Shown here piece after piece: positions 5,653-15,027 of a DNA stretch of 29,597 nucleotides (positions are counted from its first letter, which is position 1; each line of letters starts with the position of its first letter). The notes under the pieces are model-generated. The model was not told the origin of the DNA and did not search any database. It was given only the letters and a program-made list of their open reading frames with translations. Location: NCBI RefSeq assembly GCF_003243465.1, contig NZ_QFQZ01000062.1:1-29597 (forward strand). Direction: 5' to 3'. Both the position numbers and the translations under genes were made by a program. Origin of the DNA: Caulobacter segnis. GTDB lineage: Bacteria; Pseudomonadota; Alphaproteobacteria; Caulobacterales; Caulobacteraceae.

Positions 5653-7584
5653 TCAGGACGCTTTCTGCGCCGTCGTCCGCTCGAGGGTCAGCGCCTGGAT
5701 GATGGCGCGGGCGAGGGCGACGGGCGAGAGCGGCTTGGCGACCGCGCCGTCCATGCCGGCGGCGACATAGCCGGCCTGCTGGTGGGCCATGGCGTTGGCG
5801 GTCATGGCCAGGATCGGGGCGGCGCCGGCGGGGGCGGGCAGGGCGCGGATGCGCTGGGTGGCCTCGACGCCGTCCATGCCCGGCATCTGGATATCCATCA
5901 GGATCAGGTCGAAACCCTCGCGGGCCATGGCCACGCCCTCGATCCCGTCCTCGGCCAGCGAGACTCGCGCGCCCAGGGCCTCGAGCATCCGGCCGGCGAT
6001 CAGACGGTTGGTGGCGTTGTCCTCGACCAGCAACACGCGCAGGCCTGAGAACAGCGGCGCCTCATCGTCCTCGGGCGTCTCCTCGGGCGGCGCGCCGGCC
6101 TCGGCGTCGATTTCCAGCCAGAAGGTCGAGCCTTGGCCCGGCGTGCTGGAGAACCCCACGTCGCCGCCCATCATCTGCGCCAGGCGCCGGCAGATCGCCA
6201 GGCCCAGGCCCGAGCCGCCAAAGCGCCGCGTCGTCGAGCCGTCGCCCTGGTGGAAGCGCTCGAACAGCGAGGCGGCCGCTTCGGGGCCGATGCCGACGCC
6301 AGTGTCCTCGATCTCGTACCGCAGGCGAAGGCGATCGTCCGCGCGGCGACCGGACAGCCGCGCGACGACGCCGCCCTTCGGCGTGAACTTCACTGCATTG
6401 CCCAGCAGGTTGAACAGCGCCTGGCGCAGGCGCAGCGGGTCGGTGTTCACCCAGCCCAGGTCGTCTTCACGCCCTTTCTGCGGGGCCTCCACGCGCAGAT
6501 AGAGACCCTTGGCCTCGGCTTGCGGTCGCAGCATCTCGGCCACGCCCCGCAGCAGCTCGGCCGGCTCGGTCGGCTCGGGCGCCAGTTCCAGCTTGTCCGC
6601 CTCGATCTTGGAGACGTCGATGATGTCGTTGAGCAGCTGGGACAGCATCTCGCCGCAGTCCAGCGCCTCGTTCAGCAGCCGGCGGCCGTCGGCGGACAGG
6701 CTCTCCTTCTTCAGCAGGTGCAGCACGCCCAGCACCCCGTTCATCGGCGTGCGGATCTCGTGGCTCATATTGGCCAGGAACTGGCTCTTGGCGTCGGCGG
6801 CGGCCAGGGCCGCGTCGCGGGCCTCGACCAGCTCGGTGACGTCCTGGCTGATGCCGATCACGTCCCAGGCGTCGGGGCTGGAGCCGCGGACGCCGCGCCA
6901 GGACGAGTGGATATGGGCCCAGCGGCCTGTCGGCGGGTCCAGGTATCGGTAGTCGATGTCGACATGCTCGCCGGTGCGCAGGGATCGCGTCAGCGCCTCC
7001 CAGGCGCGGTCACGATCGTCGGGATGGATCGACTGGGTCATCTCCTGGATAGTCATCGTCCGCGCGCCGCCCTCGGGATGGCTGGGCGTGGGGATGTCCT
7101 GGTCGAAGGCATAGACCCCTTTGCGCGGGTTGAAGCGCCAGACGAAGATGCCTGTGGCGGTGCGCAGCAGCTCGTTCGAGCGCTCGGCCTGCTGGCGGGC
7201 GATGTTGCGGGCGCGCTCCTCGGTGCGGTCTTGGAAGACGATCAGCAGGTCGTCGCCTTCCAGCACCTTGGACTGCGAGCGCACCCACAGCCAGCCGCCG
7301 CCCTTGCGCGCCAGGCGATGCTCGCCGGTGGCCTGGCCGCGGGCCTTGAGGATCCGGCCTATGTCTTCGATGATCGGCTTGTCGTGCAGATGGAAGAAGT
7401 CGTTGATGTGCCGGCCCAGCGAGTCCTCGGTGCTCCAGCCGGTCGCTTGGGTCCAGGCGGGATTGACGCGGGCGATCGAGCGGCCGCTCAGCACGACGAA
7501 CATGTCGAGGCTGTTCTGGAAGAACCAGTCGGCGGCGGCCGCTTCGATCCGCAAGGCAGCTCCCGCGTCCAAGTGCTTGCCCAT
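5653..7584 (-). CDS. PAS-PAS hybrid sensor histidine kinase with receiver domain
   Basis: Cytoplasmic two-component hybrid kinase, 643 residues from the ATG at 7582-7584. That start is preferred because AGAGGATCAGG precedes it; the in-frame ATG at 7689 would add 35 residues with no ribosome site. In order: PAS 1 (about 17-120, DWFFQNSLDMFVVL), PAS 2 with PAC (about 140-255, IHPDDRDRAW … DVIGISQDVTEL), HisKA with phospho-acceptor His275 in MSHEIRTPMNG, HATPase with N-box NLLGNAVKFTPKGG and G-boxes DTGVGIG and GGSGLGLAI, and a receiver with phospho-Asp564 in LILMDIQMPGMDG. There is no transmembrane segment, so it should sense an intracellular signal. No cognate regulator or phosphotransfer gene is adjacent. 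It is divergent from the serine hydrolase. Confidence 0.95.
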   Translation of the reverse strand: MGKHLDAGAALRIEAAAADWFFQNSLDMFVVLSGRSIARVNPAWTQATGWSTEDSLGRHINDFFHLHDKPIIEDIGRILKARGQATGEHRLARKGGGWLWVRSQSKVLEGDDLLIVFQDRTEERARNIARQQAERSNELLRTATGIFVWRFNPRKGVYAFDQDIPTPSHPEGGARTMTIQEMTQSIHPDDRDRAWEALTRSLRTGEHVDIDYRYLDPPTGRWAHIHSSWRGVRGSSPDAWDVIGISQDVTELVEARDAALAAADAKSQFLANMSHEIRTPMNGVLGVLHLLKKESLSADGRRLLNEALDCGEMLSQLLNDIIDVSKIEADKLELAPEPTEPAELLRGVAEMLRPQAEAKGLYLRVEAPQKGREDDLGWVNTDPLRLRQALFNLLGNAVKFTPKGGVVARLSGRRADDRLRLRYEIEDTGVGIGPEAAASLFERFHQGDGSTTRRFGGSGLGLAICRRLAQMMGGDVGFSSTPGQGSTFWLEIDAEAGAPPEETPEDDEAPLFSGLRVLLVEDNATNRLIAGRMLEALGARVSLAEDGIEGVAMAREGFDLILMDIQMPGMDGVEATQRIRALPAPAGAAPILAMTANAMAHQQAGYVAAGMDGAVAKPLSPVALARAIIQALTLERTTAQKAS

Positions 7585-7706
7585 CCTGATCCTCTCGTCT
7601 TCAATCAGAATGCGCTCGTTGGGGTAAAGTTTGCGTTGCGGCCGAACGTCGCTCCGGCTTTTCCGCGCCGACGCCAAGAAAGTCATCATCTAGGGGAGGA
7701 AACGTC

Positions 7707-8933
7707 TTGAGCACGCCCGAAGCGGTGGGAATGTCGTCCGAGCGCCTGAAGCGCATCGACGGCTTCATCCAGTCCAAATACATCGACAGCGGAAAGCTGC
7801 CCTGCGCCCTGACCCAGGTGTGGCGGCGGGGGCAGCTGGCCCACACCTCGGTGCTGGGCCACGCCGATGTCGAGCGCGGCAAGCCGCTGAAGGCCGACAG
7901 CCTGTTCCGCATCTATTCGATGACCAAGCCGATCACGAGCGTCGCCTTCATGATGCTGGTCGAGGACGGCCTGGTGGCGCTGGACGATCCGGTGCACCGC
8001 TTCATTCCGGCCTGGCGGAGCCTGGGCGTGTTCAACGGCGGCGTGCCGGGCGCCTTCCTGACCAAGCCGACCACCGAGCCGATGCGGATGATCGACCTGC
8101 TGCGGCACACCGCGGGCCTGACCTACGGCTTCCAGCAGCGCACCAATGTCGACGCCGCCTATCGCAAGCTGAAGCTGGACGGCGTGGACAGCGAGGGCGG
8201 GCTGCAGGCCTTCGTCGACACGCTGGGAACCGTGCCGCTGGAGTTCTCGCCGGGCGAGTCGTGGAACTACTCCGTCGCCACCGACGTGCTGGGCTATCTG
8301 GTCGAGACGATCTCGGGCCAGCCGTTCGACGTCTTCCTGAAGAGCCGCATTTTCGACCCGCTGAAGATGGTCGACACCGGCTTCTTCGTGCCGGAGGGCC
8401 AGCGGGCCCGCTTCACCGCCTGCTACGCCCTGACGCCGTCGGGTAAGGTCGTGCTGCAGGACGATCCCGAGAAGAGCAAGTATCTGACCGACCCGTCGCT
8501 GAAGTCGGGCGGCGGCGGCCTCGTCTCCACCGCTGACGACTACATGCGTTTTTGCCGGATGCTGCTGAACGGCGGCGAACTGGACGGCGCGCGGCTGCTC
8601 AGCCCCAAGACTATCAGGCTGATGACCATCAACCACCTGCCCGGCGGCAAGGAACTGACGGACCTCTCCAAGTCGCTGTTCAGCGAGGCGGTGTTCGAAG
8701 GCCTGGGCTTCGGCCTCGGCTTCGCCATGACGGTGGACCTGGCCCGCACCAAGAACCTCGGCTCGCCCGGCGAGTACTTCTGGGGCGGCATGGCCTCGAC
8801 CGCCTTCTGGATCGACCCGGTCGAAGACCTGGCGGTTGTGTTCATGACCCAGCTGATGCCGTCCAGCGCCTATCCCATCCGGCGCGAGCTGCGGACGCTG
8901 GTCTATTCCAGCCTGACGGAGGCGGCGGGGTAG
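7707..8933 (+). CDS. Beta-lactamase-family serine hydrolase (family VIII esterase type)
   Basis: A 408-residue serine hydrolase of the class C beta-lactamase/penicillin-binding fold. Ser71-Met-Thr-Lys74 (YSMTKPITS) is the S-x-x-K nucleophile motif and Tyr188 in WNYSVATDVLGYL the second (Y-x-x) motif. The C-terminus has GLGFGLGFAMTVD and FWGGMASTAFWIDP, as in EstB-like carboxylesterases. No signal peptide is seen, arguing for a cytoplasmic esterase rather than a secreted lactamase. It starts with TTG at 7707, supported by GGGGAGGA at 7693-7700 with 6-nt spacing. The 122-nt interval to the divergent kinase must hold both promoters. A palindromic repeat begins 7 nt after the stop. The substrate cannot be read from sequence. 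Confidence 0.92.
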   Translation: MSTPEAVGMSSERLKRIDGFIQSKYIDSGKLPCALTQVWRRGQLAHTSVLGHADVERGKPLKADSLFRIYSMTKPITSVAFMMLVEDGLVALDDPVHRFIPAWRSLGVFNGGVPGAFLTKPTTEPMRMIDLLRHTAGLTYGFQQRTNVDAAYRKLKLDGVDSEGGLQAFVDTLGTVPLEFSPGESWNYSVATDVLGYLVETISGQPFDVFLKSRIFDPLKMVDTGFFVPEGQRARFTACYALTPSGKVVLQDDPEKSKYLTDPSLKSGGGGLVSTADDYMRFCRMLLNGGELDGARLLSPKTIRLMTINHLPGGKELTDLSKSLFSEAVFEGLGFGLGFAMTVDLARTKNLGSPGEYFWGGMASTAFWIDPVEDLAVVFMTQLMPSSAYPIRRELRTLVYSSLTEAAG

Positions 8934-8939
8934 GGCGAA

Positions 8940-9088
8940 AATCCTCCTCCCCCTCTGGGGGAGGGGGACCGGCGAGCGCCGGTGGAGGGGCCCTGTGAGG
9001 CGGCGAGCGCACAACCGCTTCGCGGACCCCCCTCCGTCTCGCCGCGTATTCGCGGCGATCCACCTCCCCCTAATAGGGAGGAAGGATT
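8940..9088. repeat. Palindromic intergenic repeat, CTCCCC/GGGGAG type
   Basis: The element is bounded by near-complementary ends (AATCCTCCTCCCC at 8940 and GGGAGGAAGGATT at 9076-9088). Internal stems include CCCCCT-CTG-GGGGAGG near the left end, ACCGGC-GAGC-GCCGGT in the middle and TCGCCGCG-TATT-CGCGGCGA on the right. It looks like a dispersed, non-coding palindromic element (REP/MITE-like). The C/G-rich hairpin at 11592 shares its left-end word. It directly follows the serine hydrolase stop and may serve as its 3' structure. Confidence 0.6.
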
Positions 9089-9111
9089 GTTGCTCATCCC
9101 CTCTAAAAATC

Positions 9112-9138
9112 CGGCGCGGGAGGGGGGCTCCCGCGCCG
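9112..9138 (-). terminator. Intrinsic terminator reading on the minus strand
   Basis: CGGCGCGGGAG and CTCCCGCGCCG form a perfect 11-bp GC-rich stem with a 5-nt loop. On the minus strand it is followed by GATTTTTAG, a five-T run. That is the arrangement of a Rho-independent terminator for leftward transcription, yet no leftward gene lies within 9139-9505. Confidence 0.55.
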
Positions 9139-9277
9139 AGGGACACACCGAAGTCGGCCGCGCCCCGGGGAGGCGCGCCACGCTCGCCGAACACGGACTT
9201 CGAAACGTCGGGACACGTGCAAGGCGCGTCCAAAATCCGTGTCTCACTGCGAACGCACCGGGCAGCTGTGACCATTC

Positions 9278-9302
9278 CGACGAAAAAACAGTTGTTTCGT
9301 CG
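9278..9302. promoter_or_regulatory. 25-bp near-perfect palindrome upstream of the beta-oxidation gene
   Basis: Bases 9278-9302 are an inverted repeat with 12-nt arms (outer CGACGAAA/TTTCGTCG, core AAC-A-GTT) and a single mismatch. The core word AACAGTTGTT recurs as AACGGTTGTT at 9458-9467, 39 nt before the start codon. AAAC…GTTT cores are typical of PsrA/FadR-type TetR repressors of fatty-acid oxidation genes, so this is a candidate operator; the identity of the regulator is inference. Confidence 0.5.
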
Positions 9303-9505
9303 CCTTTGACCGGGCCCTCCCCCGGCCGTCGGATCACGGCTGAAACTACCGTTCGAACTTGCAGTATGGAGGCGCGGTCCGTCAACGGCGGGCGCCTGCG
9401 AAATGGGCGCCGTTACGGCGCTCTGGACATCTTCGCTTGAGCGTGCAGGGTTTCTCAAACGGTTGTTCAAGCCGAAAGCAACACAAGAGCAAGGGTGGAA
9501 GCCGC

Positions 9506-11584
<2,079 letters not shown>

Positions 11585-11591
11585 CTGAATT

Positions 11592-11614
11592 CCCCTCCCC
11601 TTGATGGGGAGGGG
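11592..11614. terminator. 9-bp GC hairpin after the beta-oxidation gene
   Basis: CCCCTCCCC (11592-11600), loop TTGAT, GGGGAGGGG (11606-11614), starting 8 nt after the stop codon. There is no U-run, so it is either a weak terminator or mRNA 3'-stabilising stem, or another copy of the CTCCCC/GGGGAG repeat family seen at 8940. Confidence 0.45.
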
Positions 11615-11662
11615 TAGGGGTGGGGTGATGAGCGGTAAGGCCCCGCTCCTCGGTTCTAATAG

Positions 11663-11775
11663 CGTGTCATCCCGGAAACGCCGCAGGCGTTATCCGGGAC
11701 CCAGGGGGTGAAAGAGCGCGGCGCGGGCCGCCCCTGGGTCCCGGCTCTACGCTGCGCTTCGGCCGGGATGACACG
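11663..11775 (+). repeat. Three-armed palindromic repeat, copy 1
   Basis: A 113-bp element with perfect 13-bp ends (CGTGTCATCCCGG / CCGGGATGACACG). Inside are three arms: AACGCC-GCA-GGCGTT, ACCCAGGGG…CCCCTGGGT, and a CCCGG…CCGGG arm with CTCTACGCTGCGCTTCGG. The same element lies at 20954-21068 in opposite orientation. No coding capacity. Such elements with GTCATCCCGG ends are dispersed in many alphaproteobacterial genomes. Confidence 0.8.
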
Positions 11776-11812
11776 GGTTTTTGCGTTTTCAGTGCGTTTT
11801 GAGGAAGAGTGC

Positions 11813-13360
11813 ATGACCCTCGCCGCCATGATCGCCGCCGACTACGGGACCATCGGCGAGATTCTTCGCGAGCGCGCCCGGGAGAACCCCGAGCGCCTCG
11901 CCGTCGTCATGGAGACGGGCGAGGCCGTCACCTATGCCCAGTTTGACGCCCTGGCCGACCGCGTCGCCGCCGCCTTGCAGCGCGACGGCATCGCGCCCGG
12001 GGAGGCCGTCGCCGTCTGCGCCCTGTCGTCGATCCCCTATGCCGCGCTGTTCCTGGGCGCCCTTCGCGCCGGGGTGGCGGTCGCGCCGATCGCGCCGTCG
12101 TCGACGCCCGAGGCCATCGCCGGCATGGTCGCCGACTGCGGGGCGAGGCTGTTCTTCCTCGACGCCGGGGTCGCCGAAGCCCAGAAGCCCGCGCCGGTCC
12201 CCGTCCGCCAGATCGCGCTGGACGGCTCTTCCGCGGGAGAAGCCTTCGACGCCTGGCTCGCGCCGGAGGGCGCGGCGCCGACGCCGGTCGAGATCGCGCC
12301 GAAGCAGCCGTTCAACATCATCTATTCCAGCGGCACGACCGGCACGCCCAAGGGCATCGTCCAGTCGCACGGCATGCGCTGGAAGCACATCTTCGTCGGC
12401 GACACGATCGGCTACAGCCACACGCCGGTCACCCTGCTGTCGACGCCGCTCTATTCCAACACCACGCTGGTCTGCTTCTTCCCGACCCTGGCCGGCGGCG
12501 GGACCGTCGTGCTGATGAAGAAGTTCGACGTGGTCCGCTATCTGGAACTGGCCCAGAAGCATCGCGTCACCCACACCATGCTGGTGCCGGTGCAGTACCG
12601 CCGGCTGATGGAGCACCCGGACTTCGACCGCTACGACCTGTCGTCCACGCGGATGAAGTTCTGCACCAGCGCCCCGTTCTCGGCCGAGCTGAAGGCGGAG
12701 GTTCTCCGCCGCTGGCGCGGCGGCCTCGTCGAGTATTTCGGCATGACCGAGGGCGGCGGCACCTGCATCCTGATGGCCCACGAGCATCCGGACAAGCTGC
12801 ACACGGTGGGCCGCCCGGCGCCCGGTCACGACATCCGCCTGATCGACGAGGACGGCGTCCAGGTCGGTCCGGGCGTGGTCGGCGAGATCGTCGGCCGCTC
12901 GGCCTCGATGATGAACGGCTATCACGGCCGGGCCGACAAGACCGCCGAGGCGACCTGGATCTCGCCGGAGGGCCTGTCCTTCATCCGCACCGGCGACGTC
13001 GGCCGGTTCGACGAGGACGGCTTCCTGACGCTGATGGACCGCAAGAAGGACATGATCATCAGCGGTGGCTTCAACATCTATCCGTCCGACCTGGAGGCTG
13101 TGCTGGCGACCCATCCGGCGGTGGTCGAGGCGGCGGTGGTCGGCGTGCCCTCCGACGCCTGGGGCGAGACGCCCGTGGCCTTCGTCGCGACCCGTGGCGC
13201 GGCCGATCCCGACGCGATCAAGACCTTCGTCAACGACAAGGTCGGCAAGACCCAGCGGCTGGCGGAGGTTCGTTTCGTCGACGCCTTGCCGCGCAGCCAT
13301 ATCGGCAAGGTCCTGAAGCGCGAACTGCGCGAAACCTGGCAGAATTCGCCTAGCCGATAG
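11813..13360 (+). CDS. AMP-dependent acyl-CoA synthetase/ligase
   Basis: ATP-dependent acyl-CoA ligase (ANL superfamily), 515 residues, activating a carboxylic acid, probably a fatty acid, via an acyl-adenylate. Core motifs: P-loop YSSGTTGTPKG (171-181), A5 VEYFGMTEGGGTC, A7 SFIRTGDVGRFDEDGFLTLMDRKKDMIISGGFNIYPSDLE (hinge region), and A10 SHIGKVLKREL with catalytic Lys499. The ATG at 11813 is preferred because GAGGAAGAG lies just upstream; the frame runs back to 11708 only through the palindromic repeat. Placement after the hydratase/dehydrogenase suggests it feeds beta-oxidation, but the intervening repeat makes co-transcription uncertain. Chain-length preference cannot be read. Confidence 0.93.
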   Translation: MTLAAMIAADYGTIGEILRERARENPERLAVVMETGEAVTYAQFDALADRVAAALQRDGIAPGEAVAVCALSSIPYAALFLGALRAGVAVAPIAPSSTPEAIAGMVADCGARLFFLDAGVAEAQKPAPVPVRQIALDGSSAGEAFDAWLAPEGAAPTPVEIAPKQPFNIIYSSGTTGTPKGIVQSHGMRWKHIFVGDTIGYSHTPVTLLSTPLYSNTTLVCFFPTLAGGGTVVLMKKFDVVRYLELAQKHRVTHTMLVPVQYRRLMEHPDFDRYDLSSTRMKFCTSAPFSAELKAEVLRRWRGGLVEYFGMTEGGGTCILMAHEHPDKLHTVGRPAPGHDIRLIDEDGVQVGPGVVGEIVGRSASMMNGYHGRADKTAEATWISPEGLSFIRTGDVGRFDEDGFLTLMDRKKDMIISGGFNIYPSDLEAVLATHPAVVEAAVVGVPSDAWGETPVAFVATRGAADPDAIKTFVNDKVGKTQRLAEVRFVDALPRSHIGKVLKRELRETWQNSPSR

Positions 13361-13399
13361 ACATTTTTGCCGCGACGGCGCGCCGCATTAGGGGCCGTG

Positions 13400-13427
13400 G
13401 AATCGCTGGATACCGTTGCTTAACCAT
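13400..13427 (+). promoter_or_regulatory. GANTC site plus TTAACCAT box
   Basis: GAATC at 13400-13404 (CcrM-type site) and TTAACCAT at 13420-13427 (CtrA-type motif), 51 nt before the ATG at 13478. This repeats the pairing seen upstream of the 3011-4126 gene. Motifs are seen directly; cell-cycle control of the downstream gene is inferred. Confidence 0.45.
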
Positions 13428-13477
13428 CGAACGCGGCCCCTAGGCCGCCTGGTTCTTCACGGATCCAAGTTCACGCC

Positions 13478-14461
13478 ATGTCGCCTCAGCCGTTCGCCCT
13501 TTCGCCCCTGTTCACGCCGGCGCTCGCTCCTGCTGCGGTCGGGCTGGAGCCCGTGGATTTCGACGCCGTCGCCAAGGCGCTCGGGGCGCGCGGCTACGCT
13601 TCCGACCTGGAGCAGCGCCTGGCCGGGCGCTTCGCGCGCCCGGTGCGTGCGCGCGCGTTCGCCGACCGGACCACGACCGTCGCGGCGGCGCTGAAGGCGA
13701 TGGGCGTGCGGGCCGGCGGCGTCTGCGTGGTGTCGGCCCTGGCGGACCTGGAGACCCTGGCCGGCGTCGCCGCGGCCGGCCTGACGGCCTGGCTGGTCGA
13801 CGTCGATCCGTTCAGCGCCATGTTCGACACCCGCCATCTGCGCGAGCGCCTGCCCCACGCGCCCGGTCCTCTGGAAGCCATCGTCCCCGCCGCCGCCCAC
13901 GGCCGTGCGCCCGACATGCGCGCCTGGGCCGCCTTCCGCGACGAGACCGGCCTGCCGATTCTGGTCGACGCCTTCGGGGCTTTCGACGTGATGATCGAGG
14001 CGCCCGTGCCGGTGCTGATCGGCCTGCCCAGCGGCCAGGGCGTGTTCGTCGCCTGCGAGGACGCCACGCCGGTCAACGGCATCGAGTCGCGGCCCTTTGT
14101 CGGCGATGACGGCGTGGTCGCCTGGTCGCGCCTGCGCCACCGCCTCTGCGCCACGGCCCAACAACTGCGCGTGCTGCTGCTCGACAGCGGCGTCAGCTTC
14201 CAGCCGGGCTGGGGCATGAGCTGGATCTCGCCGACCTGCGCCCTGACCCTGCCAGGCGACGACGCCGGCACCGTGGCCTGGAAGCTGCGCCAGGCGGGCG
14301 TGGCCGCCAGCTGCGCCGTCCGCGATCTGACCGTGAAGGCCGACGATACCCCGACCGCCGACCACATCGCCGCCTCGACCGTGGTCATCGAGCTCGATCC
14401 CGGCCTCGACATCGAGGGCCTGGACCGCCTGTGCGACGCGCTGCGGGAAGCGTTGGCCTAG
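13478..14461 (+). CDS. DegT/DnrJ/EryC1-like protein lacking the PLP lysine
   Basis: A 327-residue protein resembling fold-type I sugar aminotransferases. Order of features: YASDLEQRLAGRFARP (40-55; family 'E..FA..'), a cofactor-domain stretch with GGVCVVSALADLETLAGVAAAGLTAWLVDVDP (80-111; compare 'V..p..tf.at..ai...Ga.pvfvDvd'), and ILVDAFGAFD (161-170) with Asp164 where the family keeps the pyridine-binding Asp. Next, where SFH.tK.l..GeGG with the Schiff-base lysine is expected, it has only PVLIGLPSGQGVFVACED: no Lys. The chain is also 40-70 residues shorter than normal. So it is probably a non-catalytic homologue with an unknown role; a non-PLP or regulatory function is possible. Weak Shine-Dalgarno; a TTAACCAT box lies upstream. 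Moderate confidence in the family. Confidence 0.65.
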   Translation: MSPQPFALSPLFTPALAPAAVGLEPVDFDAVAKALGARGYASDLEQRLAGRFARPVRARAFADRTTTVAAALKAMGVRAGGVCVVSALADLETLAGVAAAGLTAWLVDVDPFSAMFDTRHLRERLPHAPGPLEAIVPAAAHGRAPDMRAWAAFRDETGLPILVDAFGAFDVMIEAPVPVLIGLPSGQGVFVACEDATPVNGIESRPFVGDDGVVAWSRLRHRLCATAQQLRVLLLDSGVSFQPGWGMSWISPTCALTLPGDDAGTVAWKLRQAGVAASCAVRDLTVKADDTPTADHIAASTVVIELDPGLDIEGLDRLCDALREALA

Positions 14462-14517
14462 AGTCCGCGCCCGACTTGGCCTAATCCTCGGCGCGTCTTT
14501 CACGCCCGAAGGTTCAG

Positions 14518-15027
14518 ATGGCCCAAGCATTCGATTGCGCGACCTGCGGTCGGCGGCACGACGGTCTATCCAGAGATCGCGGCTTTACCCTTCCCGACGA
14601 GGTCTGGGCGCTTCCGGAGGAGGAGCGCGAAACCGAGGCGCGGTTCAGCGACGACCTCTGCCAGTGGGGCGATCGCTTCTTCATTCGCGGCATCTTGCCG
14701 GTGCCTCTGATCGGCGAGGACGACTATTTCGGCTGGGGCGTCTGGGCCGAGGTCGAGCCCGAGGTGTTCGAGCGCTATCTCGACCTCTACGAGGAGGACG
14801 GCCGGGACGAGCCGCCTCACCCCTGCAAGCTGGCCAACAGGCTGGAGCCCTATCCGGGGACGTCGCTTGGCTCCCGGATGCTGGTCCAGTTCCAGGCCCC
14901 CGACGAGCGCCCGACCCTGATCCTGCCAGAGGGCGACAAGAGCCGGCTGGCCCAGGAGCAGCGCGACGGCATCGACGCCGCGCGGCATCACGAACTGCTG
15001 GGGCTTACAGCCAGCCCGTCCGCTTGA
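14518..15027 (+). CDS. DUF2199 domain protein
   Basis: A 169-residue cytosolic protein matching the DUF2199 pattern: N-terminal zinc-ribbon-like CATCGRRHDG (Cys7, Cys10), PDEVWALPEEERE, SDDLCQWGDRFFIRGILPVPLIG, FGWGVWAEVEPEVFERYLDLYE, and a C-terminal PTLILPEGDKSRLAQEQRDGI. Function of this family is unknown. ATG at 14518 after GAAGG. Its last 23 nt overlap the 3' end of convergent corA. The gap to the preceding DegT-like gene is 56 nt, so the two may be co-transcribed. Confidence 0.85.
   Translation: MAQAFDCATCGRRHDGLSRDRGFTLPDEVWALPEEERETEARFSDDLCQWGDRFFIRGILPVPLIGEDDYFGWGVWAEVEPEVFERYLDLYEEDGRDEPPHPCKLANRLEPYPGTSLGSRMLVQFQAPDERPTLILPEGDKSRLAQEQRDGIDAARHHELLGLTASPSA

Larger units (their letters stand above)
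9089..9505. other. Gene-free interval upstream of the beta-oxidation gene
   Basis: No frame here reads like a protein on either strand; the open frames are Arg/Pro/Ser/Gly-rich and overlap the repeat. It holds a minus-strand terminator (9112-9138), a GC-rich foldable stretch (CGAAGTC near 9150 pairing with GACTTCG near 9206, enclosing further stems), a 25-bp palindrome (9278-9302) and a second copy of its core word (9458-9467). It probably contains the promoter of the downstream gene and possibly a small RNA on the minus strand. Confidence 0.5.

Noticed and set aside
4177..6048. A 623-codon open frame on the plus strand across the TetR and kinase genes
   Set aside because: Gly/Ala/Arg/Gln-rich translation with no domain, antisense to two clear genes; typical high-GC shadow.
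8903..9440. Overlapping open frames of 150-160 codons on both strands in the 8934-9505 interval
   Set aside because: They translate repeat and hairpin DNA, are low-complexity (Pro/Ser/Arg/Gly) and have no supporting start signal.
9359..9505. In-frame 49-codon N-terminal extension of the beta-oxidation protein
   Set aside because: Basic, unconserved-looking residues; the crotonase domain begins at the ATG at 9506, which has a ribosome site.
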